In this document: positions 1 to 8,104 of the stretch, in pieces | How positions within the stretch are numbered: the stretch's first letter is position 1 | How the letters are laid out: every line of letters starts with the position of its first letter | Notes under the pieces: generated by a model | What the model was told of the DNA's origin: nothing | Database searches by the model: none | The model's input: the letters and a program-made list of their open reading frames with translations, nothing else | Assembly (NCBI RefSeq): GCF_023091245.1 | Contig: NZ_JAHWXN010000001.1 | Location: 496,001 to 560,000 of the forward strand | Length of the DNA stretch: 64,000 nt | From: Microbacterium croceum | GTDB lineage: Bacteria > Actinomycetota > Actinomycetes > Actinomycetales > Microbacteriaceae | Direction of reading: 5' to 3' | Program-made: the position numbers and the translations under genes

Positions 1-221
1 TTCTCGCCCGGTCCGGGATGCAGCGTGGTGGGCGGGGCCGCATGCGTGAACGGACGCGGAACGGTCGTGGTGCGGTCATCGTCGCCGAGCTTGGCGAGAA
101 TGCGCACCCTGTTCACACGCTTGGGCGGGAGCGCGTAGACGCGGAAGTCGGCGTTCATCGACGACGCGGACTCGCCGGCGACGATGCCCCGGGTGAACAG
201 GTCGATCAGGGGGGTGGTCAT
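1..221 (-). CDS. Unrecognised protein, N-terminal part only (runs off the left edge)
   Basis: This minus-strand frame is open from an ATG at 221 to the window edge and gives about 73 N-terminal residues beginning MTTPLIDLFTRG. Its ATG overlaps the TGA of the preceding ADP-ribosylglycohydrolase gene (ATGA), so it is almost certainly the next cistron of the same operon and is translationally coupled. The visible part has no signal peptide or membrane segment and no motif I recognise. In related operons this position can hold a sugar kinase or another hydrolase, but nothing visible supports either. The rest of the gene lies outside the window. Confidence 0.6.
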   Translation of the reverse strand, partial: MTTPLIDLFTRGIVAGESASSMNADFRVYALPPKRVNRVRILAKLGDDDRTTTVPRPFTHAAPPTTLHPGPGE

Positions 222-1213
222 GCGCGCGCCTCCTCGACGATGCGGGTCAGGGTGTCGGCGGCATCCAGCGGGTGGATCCCGGCCATCGAGCGGATGCACG
301 AGCCCACGACCGGACGCAGTCCTGCCACCCACTCCTCGGGCAGATCGCCGATGCCGGAGATCGCGCCCCCGATGCAGCCGGCGATCGCCGCGGTCGTGTC
401 GGCGTCGCGTCCCATGTTGACGGCGAACAGGATGCTGTCAGACGCGCGCCCCCCGGCGTGCAGCACCGAGGCCATCGCGAGCCCGACCGCTTCGGGCGCG
501 AGGTCGGCCCAGAAGTAGTCGGCCACGGCGAGGCGGTCGTGGAGCGCGAGGGCGAGCGCGTCGTCATCGAGTCCGGAACGGACCAGGTCGCGCGCATCAC
601 GCAGGTTGCGGGCCGTCCAGCTGTCCGCGGGGATCGCGGCGAGCCCTGCGTCGTAGCAGGCGGCGGCATCCGCTCCGGTGAGAGCCGTGGTCACGGCGAC
701 CGCGACGACCACTCCGGCCCAGATGCCTTCGGTCGTGTGGCTCACCGCACCGTCAGCCTCGGCCAGGCGACGGGCGAGCTCGACATCGCCGTCGGCGACG
801 ATGCCGAGCGGGCTGACCCGCATCGCGAGCCCGTCGCTCCAGCCGTGCATGGTGTCGCCGCTCAGGGGCGGGCGGATGCCGCGACGGAGGTTGTCGATCG
901 CGGCCATCTCGCTGAACCCCCCGCCCTTGAAGTCGTCAGCCTGCGGGAGCACGTCCTCGATCCAGGTCTGCGCGAAGTCATCAGCTGTGGCATTCACGCC
1001 GACGCGCTGCACGGTCTTCGCGGTCAGCAGGGCATATTCGGTGTCGTCGCTGCCGGCCGGTTCGGGATCGAGGTACCCGGTCACACGGCCATGGGCGGCC
1101 TGGATCTCGGCGGCGGAGAAGCCTTCGACCGGCCGACCGATCGCATCGCCGATGGCGAGTCCGGCCAGCGAACCACGGACGCGGTCCTGCAGGGTCGGCG
1201 TGGGAGAAGTCAT
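218..1213 (-). CDS. ADP-ribosylglycohydrolase family protein (first of three along the plus strand)
   Basis: This 331-residue cytoplasmic enzyme belongs to the ADP-ribosylglycohydrolase (DraG/ARH) superfamily, dinuclear metal hydrolases that cleave N- or O-glycosidic bonds to ADP-ribose or related ribosyl groups. The N-terminal GDAIG motif is at about 22-26, the metal-binding SDDTE at 55-59, and the C-terminal GRDADT followed by a Gly-rich helix at about 268-283. All the expected acidic ligands are present, so it should be active. The ATG at 1213 overlaps the TGA of the preceding paralogue (ATGA) and removes an unlikely arginine-rich extension. It sits in an ABC-importer operon, so a catabolic role on an imported glycoside is inferred. 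Reversal of protein ADP-ribosylation is the alternative. Confidence 0.85.
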   Translation of the reverse strand: MTSPTPTLQDRVRGSLAGLAIGDAIGRPVEGFSAAEIQAAHGRVTGYLDPEPAGSDDTEYALLTAKTVQRVGVNATADDFAQTWIEDVLPQADDFKGGGFSEMAAIDNLRRGIRPPLSGDTMHGWSDGLAMRVSPLGIVADGDVELARRLAEADGAVSHTTEGIWAGVVVAVAVTTALTGADAAACYDAGLAAIPADSWTARNLRDARDLVRSGLDDDALALALHDRLAVADYFWADLAPEAVGLAMASVLHAGGRASDSILFAVNMGRDADTTAAIAGCIGGAISGIGDLPEEWVAGLRPVVGSCIRSMAGIHPLDAADTLTRIVEEARA

Positions 1214-2589
1214 GAACGTCCTTGTCTCTGGGAATGAACGGAGTGGGCAGGGAGCAGCGCGAAGGTGCGGCGGGCGAGGTCGTCGATCTCGACACCGTCG
1301 AGCCCGGGAAGGCTCGTCGCGATGCGGTTCTGCAGAGGGTCGATGAGACGAGCGGGCAGACCGTCGACGCCGGCGAGCCCGCCGAGCACCGAACCGACGG
1401 TGGCTCCCGCCGAGTCGGTGTCCCACCCCGTGATCACCGCCAGCGGCACTCCGCGGGCGAAGTCTCCGCCACTGCGTGCCAGCGCGAACGCGATGAGGGC
1501 CGCGTTGTTGATCGTGTGCACCCAGTGCAGGTGGCCGTAGGCCTCGTGCAGCGCGTCGATCGCTGCCGCGTCGTCGAGGTCGCCGCGCCCGAGCGCGGCT
1601 CCGAAGGCGATCGCCTCCCCCAGGTCACTCCCTACGGGAACGGCGGTCGCTGCGAGATCGAGCACCTCGTCGACGGATGCCGCGACGAGCGAGGCCGAGG
1701 TCAGCGCCGCCGCCCACATCGCTCCCCACAGCCCGTTGCGGGTGTGGCTGAGGCGAGCATCCGTCCAGGCCATGCGGGCCGCTTCGGTGATGTCACCGGG
1801 GTTGATCCAGCCGTAGACGTCGGTGCGGATGAGGGCGCCGATCCACTCGCGGAACGGGTTGCGCACGCGAGCAGCCTCATCCGGGCGATAGCCGTCGAGG
1901 AGGTTGCGATACGCGATGCGCTCAGCGGTGAAGGTGCGTCCCGCCGGGAGGTCTGCCAACCACGCCTGTGCGATGTCGTCGGTCGTGAACCCGCGACCCG
2001 CGGATTCGAGCACCCGGAGGTTCAGGAGCGGGTAGTTGAGATCGTCGTCCTCGGGCATCCCCGCGATGTTCTCGACCAGGGAGTTGACCGCCGAGCGCCG
2101 GTTCCATGGCCAACGGCGTGCGACGTCGTCCGGCAGCCCCTGCGCGGAGAAGTACTCCGTGAGCGGCCAACGACCCGTCGCCCGCAGGATCTCCTCGATC
2201 CCGGCGCGCGGGATCTTCTCGACGGGCTTTCCCCACAGACACCCCGCCGACCGCCCGGCCCAGGCGCCATGGATACGGCCGACGAGAGCGGCGCCATCCG
2301 GCGTCGCGATCGGTGCGGGCGTGCCGGTGAGCTCGGCACGTACCTCGTCCCATGTCGTCGCCTCCGGCTCCGCGGGGGAAACCGCGTCGAGTTCGATCAG
2401 CAGCGCGCGGGCCAGCATCCGGAGGTCGTCGGACGCCGCATCCGCTGTCGCCCCGCCGCGCACGGGGTCGAGCGTGCCGCCCGCAGCGGTCCAGCAGGCA
2501 GCGATCGCCTCGACGTGCTTGCCTTCGGCACGCGCCTGCACCAGCTCGTGCGGCAGCAGGTCTTCCGGCTGGGCCCAGGTCAGGCGCAT
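1210..2589 (-). CDS. ADP-ribosylglycohydrolase family protein, large divergent paralogue
   Basis: This 459-residue protein belongs to the same superfamily but is longer than its two neighbours. An N-terminal extension of about 100 residues precedes the GRIHGAWAGRSAGCLWGKP block that corresponds to the usual GxxxGDAxG start. The C-terminal metal motif is clear (TGWDTDSAGATVGS, about 387-400). The N-terminal T/S-DDT ligand set is not obvious; the region reads PLTEYFSAQG, so the metal site may be altered. An ATG at 2589 overlaps the upstream TGA, and a GTG at 2592 is the alternative start. Its stop overlaps the next ATG. Some family members with this architecture act on substrates other than ADP-ribose. 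The substrate here is unknown. Confidence 0.8.
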   Translation of the reverse strand: MRLTWAQPEDLLPHELVQARAEGKHVEAIAACWTAAGGTLDPVRGGATADAASDDLRMLARALLIELDAVSPAEPEATTWDEVRAELTGTPAPIATPDGAALVGRIHGAWAGRSAGCLWGKPVEKIPRAGIEEILRATGRWPLTEYFSAQGLPDDVARRWPWNRRSAVNSLVENIAGMPEDDDLNYPLLNLRVLESAGRGFTTDDIAQAWLADLPAGRTFTAERIAYRNLLDGYRPDEAARVRNPFREWIGALIRTDVYGWINPGDITEAARMAWTDARLSHTRNGLWGAMWAAALTSASLVAASVDEVLDLAATAVPVGSDLGEAIAFGAALGRGDLDDAAAIDALHEAYGHLHWVHTINNAALIAFALARSGGDFARGVPLAVITGWDTDSAGATVGSVLGGLAGVDGLPARLIDPLQNRIATSLPGLDGVEIDDLARRTFALLPAHSVHSQRQGRS

Positions 2590-3737
2590 CACGCCCCCCG
2601 GAGCGAGGCCACGCGGCGCAGGTCGGCTTCGGCGCGAGCCGCGTCCTTCTGCATGACATCCACCGCGACGCTCGACAGCAGTGCGGCGTACTCATCGAAG
2701 TCGACCCGGCTGGCCGTGGCGATGGTGTCGAGCATGTCGGACGGGATGACCGCCTGACCACCGATGCCGGCGGCGAGGCTTCCGGCCATCGACGCGATGG
2801 AGTCGGAGTCGCGACCGTAGTTCACGGCGCCGAGCACGGTGGGCAGGAACGCTCCCTCATGCGCGACGAGGAAGCCGAGCGCGACGGGCAGCTCCTCGAT
2901 CGACTTGGTCCGAGACGGCACTCGCGCATCCATGAGAGGCTCGCGATACGCGTCTCCCACGGTGTCGAAAGGACGGATGGCATCGCGCAGGGCGAGCCCG
3001 ATCTGCTCCTCGTCGGCGTCGGGACCCAGGCCTCGGGCCGCATCGACCACCGCGCGGATGGCTGCAGCCGTGCCGTCGTGGGCGACGCGCAGCGCGGCGT
3101 CGATCACCGAGTCGACCGTGGCATCGAGAGCGACGGAGGCGGCGACCGCGGCGGCGAACACCCCGGCAGCTTCCCGTCCATAGCTCGACTGGTGAGCCCC
3201 GGCGACGTCGATCGCTTCGGCGTACGCCGCCTCGGGATTGCCCGCGTTGACGATGCCGACGGGTGCCATGTACATCGCGGCACCGCAGTTGACCACGTTC
3301 CCGACGCCCGCCTCCCGTGGATCGACATGGCCGTACTGCAGACGCGTGACCAGCCACTTCTCGGCGAGGAAGATGCGCTGCAGCAGGATCGATTCGCGCT
3401 CCAGCTCCGGGATCCAGCGGATCTCGGTCTGCAGCAGCGGCACCAGCAGCTCGGCGACGGCGAACGCGTCGATGTGGTCTCGACGTTCTGCGTACACCCG
3501 GATCAGCGCCTGCGTCATCAGGGTGTCATCCGTGATGTGCCCGTCACCCTTGTGGTACGGGCTGACCGGTCGAGCGGTCTGCCAGTCCAGGTGATAGGGC
3601 GGGACGATGCCCGTGATCGGACCCCCGTACCGCTCTTTGATCTTCTCCGGACTGAAGCCTTCGGCCGCCCCACCCAGGGCGTCGCCGATGGCCGACCCCG
3701 CGAGCACGGCCGCCGTGCGTTCCCGAATCCAGCTCAT
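2589..3737 (-). CDS. ADP-ribosylglycohydrolase family protein (first downstream of the binding protein)
   Basis: This 382-residue enzyme has the full ARH/DraG signature: GDALG at 18-22, TDDT at 69-72 and GRDSDS at about 308-313, followed by a small-residue helix. Both halves of the dinuclear metal site are therefore present. It has no signal peptide and is predicted cytoplasmic. The ATG at 3737 follows an AGAGAGGAA ribosome-binding sequence, and its stop overlaps the start of the next paralogue. A strong stem-loop (3755-3784) separates it from the upstream solute-binding protein gene, so its expression may be lower than that of the binding protein. The position between importer and paralogues suggests a role in handling the imported compound. 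Confidence 0.87.
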   Translation of the reverse strand: MSWIRERTAAVLAGSAIGDALGGAAEGFSPEKIKERYGGPITGIVPPYHLDWQTARPVSPYHKGDGHITDDTLMTQALIRVYAERRDHIDAFAVAELLVPLLQTEIRWIPELERESILLQRIFLAEKWLVTRLQYGHVDPREAGVGNVVNCGAAMYMAPVGIVNAGNPEAAYAEAIDVAGAHQSSYGREAAGVFAAAVAASVALDATVDSVIDAALRVAHDGTAAAIRAVVDAARGLGPDADEEQIGLALRDAIRPFDTVGDAYREPLMDARVPSRTKSIEELPVALGFLVAHEGAFLPTVLGAVNYGRDSDSIASMAGSLAAGIGGQAVIPSDMLDTIATASRVDFDEYAALLSSVAVDVMQKDAARAEADLRRVASLRGA

Positions 3738-3754
3738 GCCATTCCTCTCTTAAA

Positions 3755-3784
3755 GGTGGGGCGGATGCGTACATCCGCCCCACC
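3755..3784 (-). promoter_or_regulatory. Perfect 13-bp intercistronic stem-loop
   Basis: ggtggggcggatg (3755-3767) pairs perfectly with 3772-3784 across a 4-nt loop. It lies 4 bases beyond the stop codon of the solute-binding protein gene and is followed on the minus strand by TTTAAG. It is either a partial terminator or an RNA 3'-end stabiliser. Either would keep the binding protein in excess over downstream enzymes, as is common in ABC-importer operons. Confidence 0.75.
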
Positions 3785-3788
3785 GTCG

Positions 3789-5081
3789 TCAACCGTTGAC
3801 CTGTGCCCAGCCGTCATCGAGCTCGGATGCCAGGCCCTTGTCGTCGATCTCTCCGCCCAGGAACTTCTGGAACGCGGGAGTCGCGACGGTGTCCTTCCAG
3901 CGCACGAAGCCGTTCGCCTGCAGGAAGGCCGGTCCGTCGAGGCCTTCTGCCGACTGCACGATCTCGGGCCAGCCGTTCTGATCGGCCGTCTGCTCGGCGA
4001 GCGCCTCACGTGCCGAGATCGTCGTGGGGATGAGTCCATCGGCGATGTTCATCTTCACGAGGTTGTCGGTCTGCATGAAGTAGTCGAGGAACTTCGCGGC
4101 CTGCTTCTGGTACGGCGAGTCGATGTTGATCGACAGCGTCTGCGGGTTCGCGGCCTGCACCGCTCCCTCGGATCCGGCGAGCGGCGGCAGCACGATCCAG
4201 TCCATGTCGGCCGGGGCATCGGTGGCGATGTTCGCCACCTGGTACGAGCCCTGCACGGTCATGGCGGCCTTGCCCGCGTAGAACGTCGCCAGCACGTCGG
4301 AGCCCGACTGCGTGACGCCGATCGGGTCCACGGAGCCATCCTCGATCATCGACCGCACACGGTTCGGCACCTCGAGGTCGGCGTCCTTCACGTCGACCTT
4401 CATGTCGTCGCCCTCGCCGGTGAAGTACTCGGAGCCGAAGCCCATGCCGAGGCTCATGAACGCCGCGGTGGGGCTCTTCAGCCCCCACGTGATGCCGTGC
4501 ACATCGCCGGACGTCGTGGCCTTGGCGATCTCGTCGAGCTCATCCCACGTCATGGAGTCGCCCGTCGGTATCTCCACGCCCGCCGCCTCGAGCAGCTTCT
4601 TGTTCGCGAACACGACGTAGGTCTGCAGTTCGGTCGGGGCGCCGATCATCTGGTCGTCCACCGTCACCGAGGCGAGCACGCCGGGGTCGATGTCGTCGAT
4701 GGTCTCCTTGCTGAGCAGCTCGCTCAGGTCGGCGAGGTAGCCGTCGCGGGCGAAGGGCACGATGCCGAGCACCTCGTAGTGGATGATGTCGGGCGCGACC
4801 TCACCCGCGAACTGCGTCGTCAGCTTGTCGTCCAGACTGTCGGTCGGCGCCTGCACGATCTCGACCTGGATCTCGGGGTTGTCGTCGTTCCAGGCATCCA
4901 CGATCTCCTTGGTCGCCTCGATCGCAGCCGGCTGGTCGGAGAACGACTGGAAGGTGATCGATACCGGCTCGCCGTCGCCGGCGTCGTCGGTCGTGTCGCC
5001 GCCCGCGGAGCAGGACGCGAGGGTCAGCGCCGTCACCGCGGCTGCGGCGAGCGCGATGGACGCGCGATGAAGCTTCTTCAC
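3789..5081 (-). CDS. ABC transporter substrate-binding lipoprotein, family 1 (carbohydrate type)
   Basis: This 430-residue extracellular binding protein belongs to the MalE/UgpB-like family. The N-terminus has lysines, a hydrophobic stretch and the lipobox LASC with the lipidated cysteine at about 24, followed by an acidic linker, so it is anchored to the outer face of the membrane. The start is GTG at 5081 with an AAAGAGG ribosome-binding site. It follows two MalF/MalG-type permease genes, and a hairpin follows it. No ATPase gene is present in the visible part of the operon. Many actinobacterial sugar importers use a shared MsiK-type ATPase encoded elsewhere, so that is the likely partner. 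The ligand cannot be read from sequence. Confidence 0.9.
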   Translation of the reverse strand: MKKLHRASIALAAAAVTALTLASCSAGGDTTDDAGDGEPVSITFQSFSDQPAAIEATKEIVDAWNDDNPEIQVEIVQAPTDSLDDKLTTQFAGEVAPDIIHYEVLGIVPFARDGYLADLSELLSKETIDDIDPGVLASVTVDDQMIGAPTELQTYVVFANKKLLEAAGVEIPTGDSMTWDELDEIAKATTSGDVHGITWGLKSPTAAFMSLGMGFGSEYFTGEGDDMKVDVKDADLEVPNRVRSMIEDGSVDPIGVTQSGSDVLATFYAGKAAMTVQGSYQVANIATDAPADMDWIVLPPLAGSEGAVQAANPQTLSINIDSPYQKQAAKFLDYFMQTDNLVKMNIADGLIPTTISAREALAEQTADQNGWPEIVQSAEGLDGPAFLQANGFVRWKDTVATPAFQKFLGGEIDDKGLASELDDGWAQVNG

Positions 5082-5134
5082 TTCATACCTCTTTCTTTAT
5101 GTGATGGGAATTGCAGGAAGTCCATGTGCCCAGC

Positions 5135-6043
5135 TCAGCCCTTGACGGCGCCGGAGAGCAGGCCGGTGGCGAGACGCTTCTGCAGCAGTGTGAAGAAGAC
5201 GATGCTCGGGATGCTCGACAGCAGAGCCCCGGCGGCGAGCGGCCCGACCGCGACCTTGCCCTCGCCGCCGACGAACGTGCTGAGGGCGATGGGGAGCGTG
5301 TAGTTCTCCGGCGACTGCAGCAGCACCAGGGCGAAGAAGAACTCGTTGTACGCCGAGACGAAGCTGAACATCGCTGTCGCCACGAGCCCCGGCATCAGCA
5401 GCGGAAATACGACCCGCTGCAGCGTGCGCGCCTTGTTGGCACCGTCGATCGACGCGGCCTCTTCGATGTCGTACGGGATCGCCGCGACGTATCCCTGCAG
5501 CATCCAGAGCGAGAACGGCAGGGTGTAGACGGAGTAGACCGCCACGAGCCCGAGCAGGGAGTCGACCAGGCCGGCCGACCGCAGGATGAAGAAGAGCGGG
5601 ATGACGATGAGGATCACCGGGAAGATCTGGCTCACCAGGATGTAGCCCACCCCGATCGATCGGAGCTTGCCCTGGTACCTCGCCATGACGTACGCGCCGG
5701 GGATCGAGAGCAGCGTGACGATGATCGTCGTGGCGATGGCGACGAGGAGGCTGTTGCCTGCCGCGCGCACGAGCCCCTGCCGCTCCAGCGCCACCACGAA
5801 GTTGTCGATCGTGGGCTGCAGGGGGAACAGGTTGACGGCGAGGGAGTTGATCTCGGCGGACGACTTGAACGCGGTGGAGATCAGCCACAGCAGCGGGAAA
5901 CCGAGGAAGATCAGGAACCCCGCGAGTGCCACGTACTGCAGGATGCGGACCAGTGGCTTCTTGGTGCGCCGATTCATCGTTCTGCGCTGCTTCTTCGTCG
6001 TGTTCTGGGTGACCATGACGCGGGTGACGGTGCTCTGAGTCAT
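5135..6043 (-). CDS. Carbohydrate ABC transporter permease (MalG type)
   Basis: This 302-residue integral membrane protein has about six transmembrane helices and the cytoplasmic EAA loop (EEAASIDGA near residue 200), which docks the ATPase. The N-terminal tail is polar and basic with a repeated Arg/Lys stretch. The ATG at 6043 overlaps the TGA of the MalF-type gene (ATGA), which fixes the start. It forms a heterodimer with that protein and receives substrate from the binding lipoprotein encoded next. Confidence 0.9.
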   Translation of the reverse strand: MTQSTVTRVMVTQNTTKKQRRTMNRRTKKPLVRILQYVALAGFLIFLGFPLLWLISTAFKSSAEINSLAVNLFPLQPTIDNFVVALERQGLVRAAGNSLLVAIATTIIVTLLSIPGAYVMARYQGKLRSIGVGYILVSQIFPVILIVIPLFFILRSAGLVDSLLGLVAVYSVYTLPFSLWMLQGYVAAIPYDIEEAASIDGANKARTLQRVVFPLLMPGLVATAMFSFVSAYNEFFFALVLLQSPENYTLPIALSTFVGGEGKVAVGPLAAGALLSSIPSIVFFTLLQKRLATGLLSGAVKG

Positions 6044-6981
6044 CGCGGGCTCCTCTCCGGACGCAGCTGACGCCACAGGGCGATCACCAGGATCACGACG
6101 AGGAAGATCACGATGACGTCACCCATCGCCGCCGCCCCTCCGGTGTTGCGGGACTTGAATGCCTCGAGGTACGTGAACAGCATCGGCAGCATCGTGCGAC
6201 CTCCCGGACCGCCCTCGGTCATGACGTAGACGATGCCGAAGGAGTTGAAGTTCCAGATGAAGCTGAGGCTGGCGATCGAGAAGATCACTGGCCGCAGCGC
6301 CGGCAGGGTGACGCTGATGAACCGGCGCCAGGTGCTCGCGCCGTCGACGGCGGCCGCCTCGAGGAGCTCGCCCGGCACCTGCTGCAGGCCGGCGAGCAGC
6401 ACGACGGTGTTCTGCGGCATGCCGACCCACACTCCGACCAGGATGACGGCGGGAAGGGCGAGTCCGAAGTCGCCCAGCCAGTTGATGTTCTCCGGCCCTC
6501 CCAGCGATTCGATCAGCCAGTTCAGCGGCCCGTTGGTCGGCGAGTAGATCATCTGCCACATCACAGCGACCACGACGGGCGGCATCGCCCACGGGATCAG
6601 TGCCAGCACGCGGGTGATTCCACGGAAGCGCAGATCGGTGTTGAGCAGCAGCGCGAGGCTGAGTCCGCCGATCAGCTGCAGGGCGGTCACGGTGACGGCC
6701 CAGATCATGCCGATTCCGAACGACTGCCAGAACTGGGTGTCGGAGCCGAGCTTGATGAAGTTCTCGAATCCGACGAACTGCGTCTCGTGATTCCGGGCAA
6801 GGCGCGAATCGGTGAACGCCGTGGCGACGCCGATGAACAGCGGGATCACGCTGAGCGCGAGGATGGGGATCAGCGTCGGGATGACGAGACCGAGCGCCTC
6901 GTTGCGGCGCGAACGGGCGAGGCCGCCCGGCTTGGGCGCGATCCCCTTCGTCGTGGCCGTCTTCACAGCTGTCGAGCTCAT
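6040..6981 (-). CDS. Carbohydrate ABC transporter permease (MalF/UgpA type)
   Basis: This 313-residue membrane protein has a first hydrophobic segment near residues 35-55, further helices and an EAA motif (EAAAVDGAS) in the C-terminal half. The start chosen is ATG 6981, which overlaps the stop of the LacI-family regulator (ATGA). The open frame continues upstream, but that part is antisense to the regulator and is not credible. It is the partner of the adjacent MalG-type subunit. Coupling to the regulator gene shows that the whole set is one transcription unit starting near 8.0 kb. Confidence 0.9.
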   Translation of the reverse strand: MSSTAVKTATTKGIAPKPGGLARSRRNEALGLVIPTLIPILALSVIPLFIGVATAFTDSRLARNHETQFVGFENFIKLGSDTQFWQSFGIGMIWAVTVTALQLIGGLSLALLLNTDLRFRGITRVLALIPWAMPPVVVAVMWQMIYSPTNGPLNWLIESLGGPENINWLGDFGLALPAVILVGVWVGMPQNTVVLLAGLQQVPGELLEAAAVDGASTWRRFISVTLPALRPVIFSIASLSFIWNFNSFGIVYVMTEGGPGGRTMLPMLFTYLEAFKSRNTGGAAAMGDVIVIFLVVILVIALWRQLRPERSPR

Positions 6982-8000
6982 GCGGATTCCCCGATCGTTG
7001 ACGCTCGGATGACGAGAGTGGCCTCGACCGTCTCGCGCCGTGTGGGGCGCGAGGGATCGGCGAAACGCTCGCTGAGCATGCGCGCGGCGATCCGCCCGCG
7101 TCGCTCGGACTGGAGGGAGACGGAGGTCAGCGGCGGGCTGTAGAGCGCGGCCAGATCGGTGTCGTCGATGCCGGTCACGGCGATGTCCTCCGGTACGCGC
7201 AGACCCTGCCGGCGGATCGCGTTGATGGCGCCGATCGCGATCAGATCGTTCGCGCAGACGATCGCGTCGATCTTGTCGCCGCTCTCCGTCGTCGCGGCGA
7301 GCAGCCGCTCGGCGGCATCCACCCCTGCGCCGACGGTGAAGTCGGCCGCGGTGATCTGCAGGGCATCGGTGCGCGTCAGTCCGTGGCGCTGGACGGCGGC
7401 GGCGAATCCGGCGCGGCGGGCCGCACCGGGGTTCGTGTTGCCCGGCCCGTTGATCACGCCGATCCGGGTGCGCCCGATCTCGACCAGGTGGTCGACGACC
7501 ATCCCGACGGCGACCGCGGAGTCGACGAAGACACTGTCGATGCTGAGTTCGGAGTGCAGGGTGCCGATGACCACGACCGGCACGACCGTGTCGGCGAGCG
7601 CCTGGCGAAGCGCGGGGGTGACGCGCAGGGGCGAGATGATCAGGCCGTCGCCGGCCCCCATGCTGAGCATGCGCACGAGTTCGACCGTCTGGTCGGGGCG
7701 GCGGCCGGTCGCCGAGACGCTGATCCGCGTCGTCTCTCCCAGCTCCTCCTCGATCGCGCGCAGCATCTGCACGTAGTTCGGGTTGCCGATGTCGTCGACG
7801 GCGAAGACGACCTGGGGATGACCGCCCAGACGCAGTGAGCGCGCCGTGGCGTCGGGCAGGTAGCCGATGCGCTTCGCCGCCGTGCGTACCTTTCGCACCA
7901 TCTCCGGGCTCGCGGAACGGCCGGTGAGGGCGCGTGATGCGGAAGCGAGTGAGACACCGGCCGCGGCGGCGACCTCGTGCAGAGTCGGCTTCGTCCCCAT
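6978..8000 (-). CDS. LacI family transcriptional regulator
   Basis: This 340-residue regulator has an N-terminal LacI helix-turn-helix (PTLHEVAAAAGVSLASASRA, about 5-24), the hinge and a periplasmic-binding-protein-like ligand domain ending near 335. The ATG at 8000 is preceded by a GAGGA ribosome-binding site. Two near-identical palindromes with the GAAACGTTTC core lie just upstream (8018-8054), the form typical of LacI/CcpA-type operators. It therefore probably represses its own operon (permeases, binding protein and three ADP-ribosylglycohydrolase-family genes), with the transported compound or a product as inducer. It is the first gene of the operon. Confidence 0.92.
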   Translation of the reverse strand: MGTKPTLHEVAAAAGVSLASASRALTGRSASPEMVRKVRTAAKRIGYLPDATARSLRLGGHPQVVFAVDDIGNPNYVQMLRAIEEELGETTRISVSATGRRPDQTVELVRMLSMGAGDGLIISPLRVTPALRQALADTVVPVVVIGTLHSELSIDSVFVDSAVAVGMVVDHLVEIGRTRIGVINGPGNTNPGAARRAGFAAAVQRHGLTRTDALQITAADFTVGAGVDAAERLLAATTESGDKIDAIVCANDLIAIGAINAIRRQGLRVPEDIAVTGIDDTDLAALYSPPLTSVSLQSERRGRIAARMLSERFADPSRPTRRETVEATLVIRASTIGESA

Positions 8001-8017
8001 GATTCTCCTCGTCGAGC

Positions 8018-8054
8018 GGAAACGTTTCCACGGTGCGATTTGGAAACGTTTCCA
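8018..8054. promoter_or_regulatory. Tandem LacI-type operators upstream of the regulator/ABC operon
   Basis: Two copies of the perfect 12-bp palindrome ggaaacgtttcc lie at 8018-8029 and 8042-8053, 24 bp centre to centre. The second extends to tggaaacgtttcca. They lie 18-54 bases upstream of the LacI-family start codon, where they would cover the promoter or leader. Autoregulation by that protein is the simplest reading. Confidence 0.85.
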
Positions 8055-8104
8055 AATCGGCGCTGGTTGGGCTCCAGGGAATCTAGGCGGACTCCCTCCG
8101 GGTG

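Noticed and set aside
2352..5303. 983-codon open frame on the plus strand
   Set aside because: It runs antisense to two well-supported genes (ADP-ribosylglycohydrolase and binding protein) and its product is low-complexity Arg/His/Asp-rich, the usual mirror of GC-rich coding DNA.
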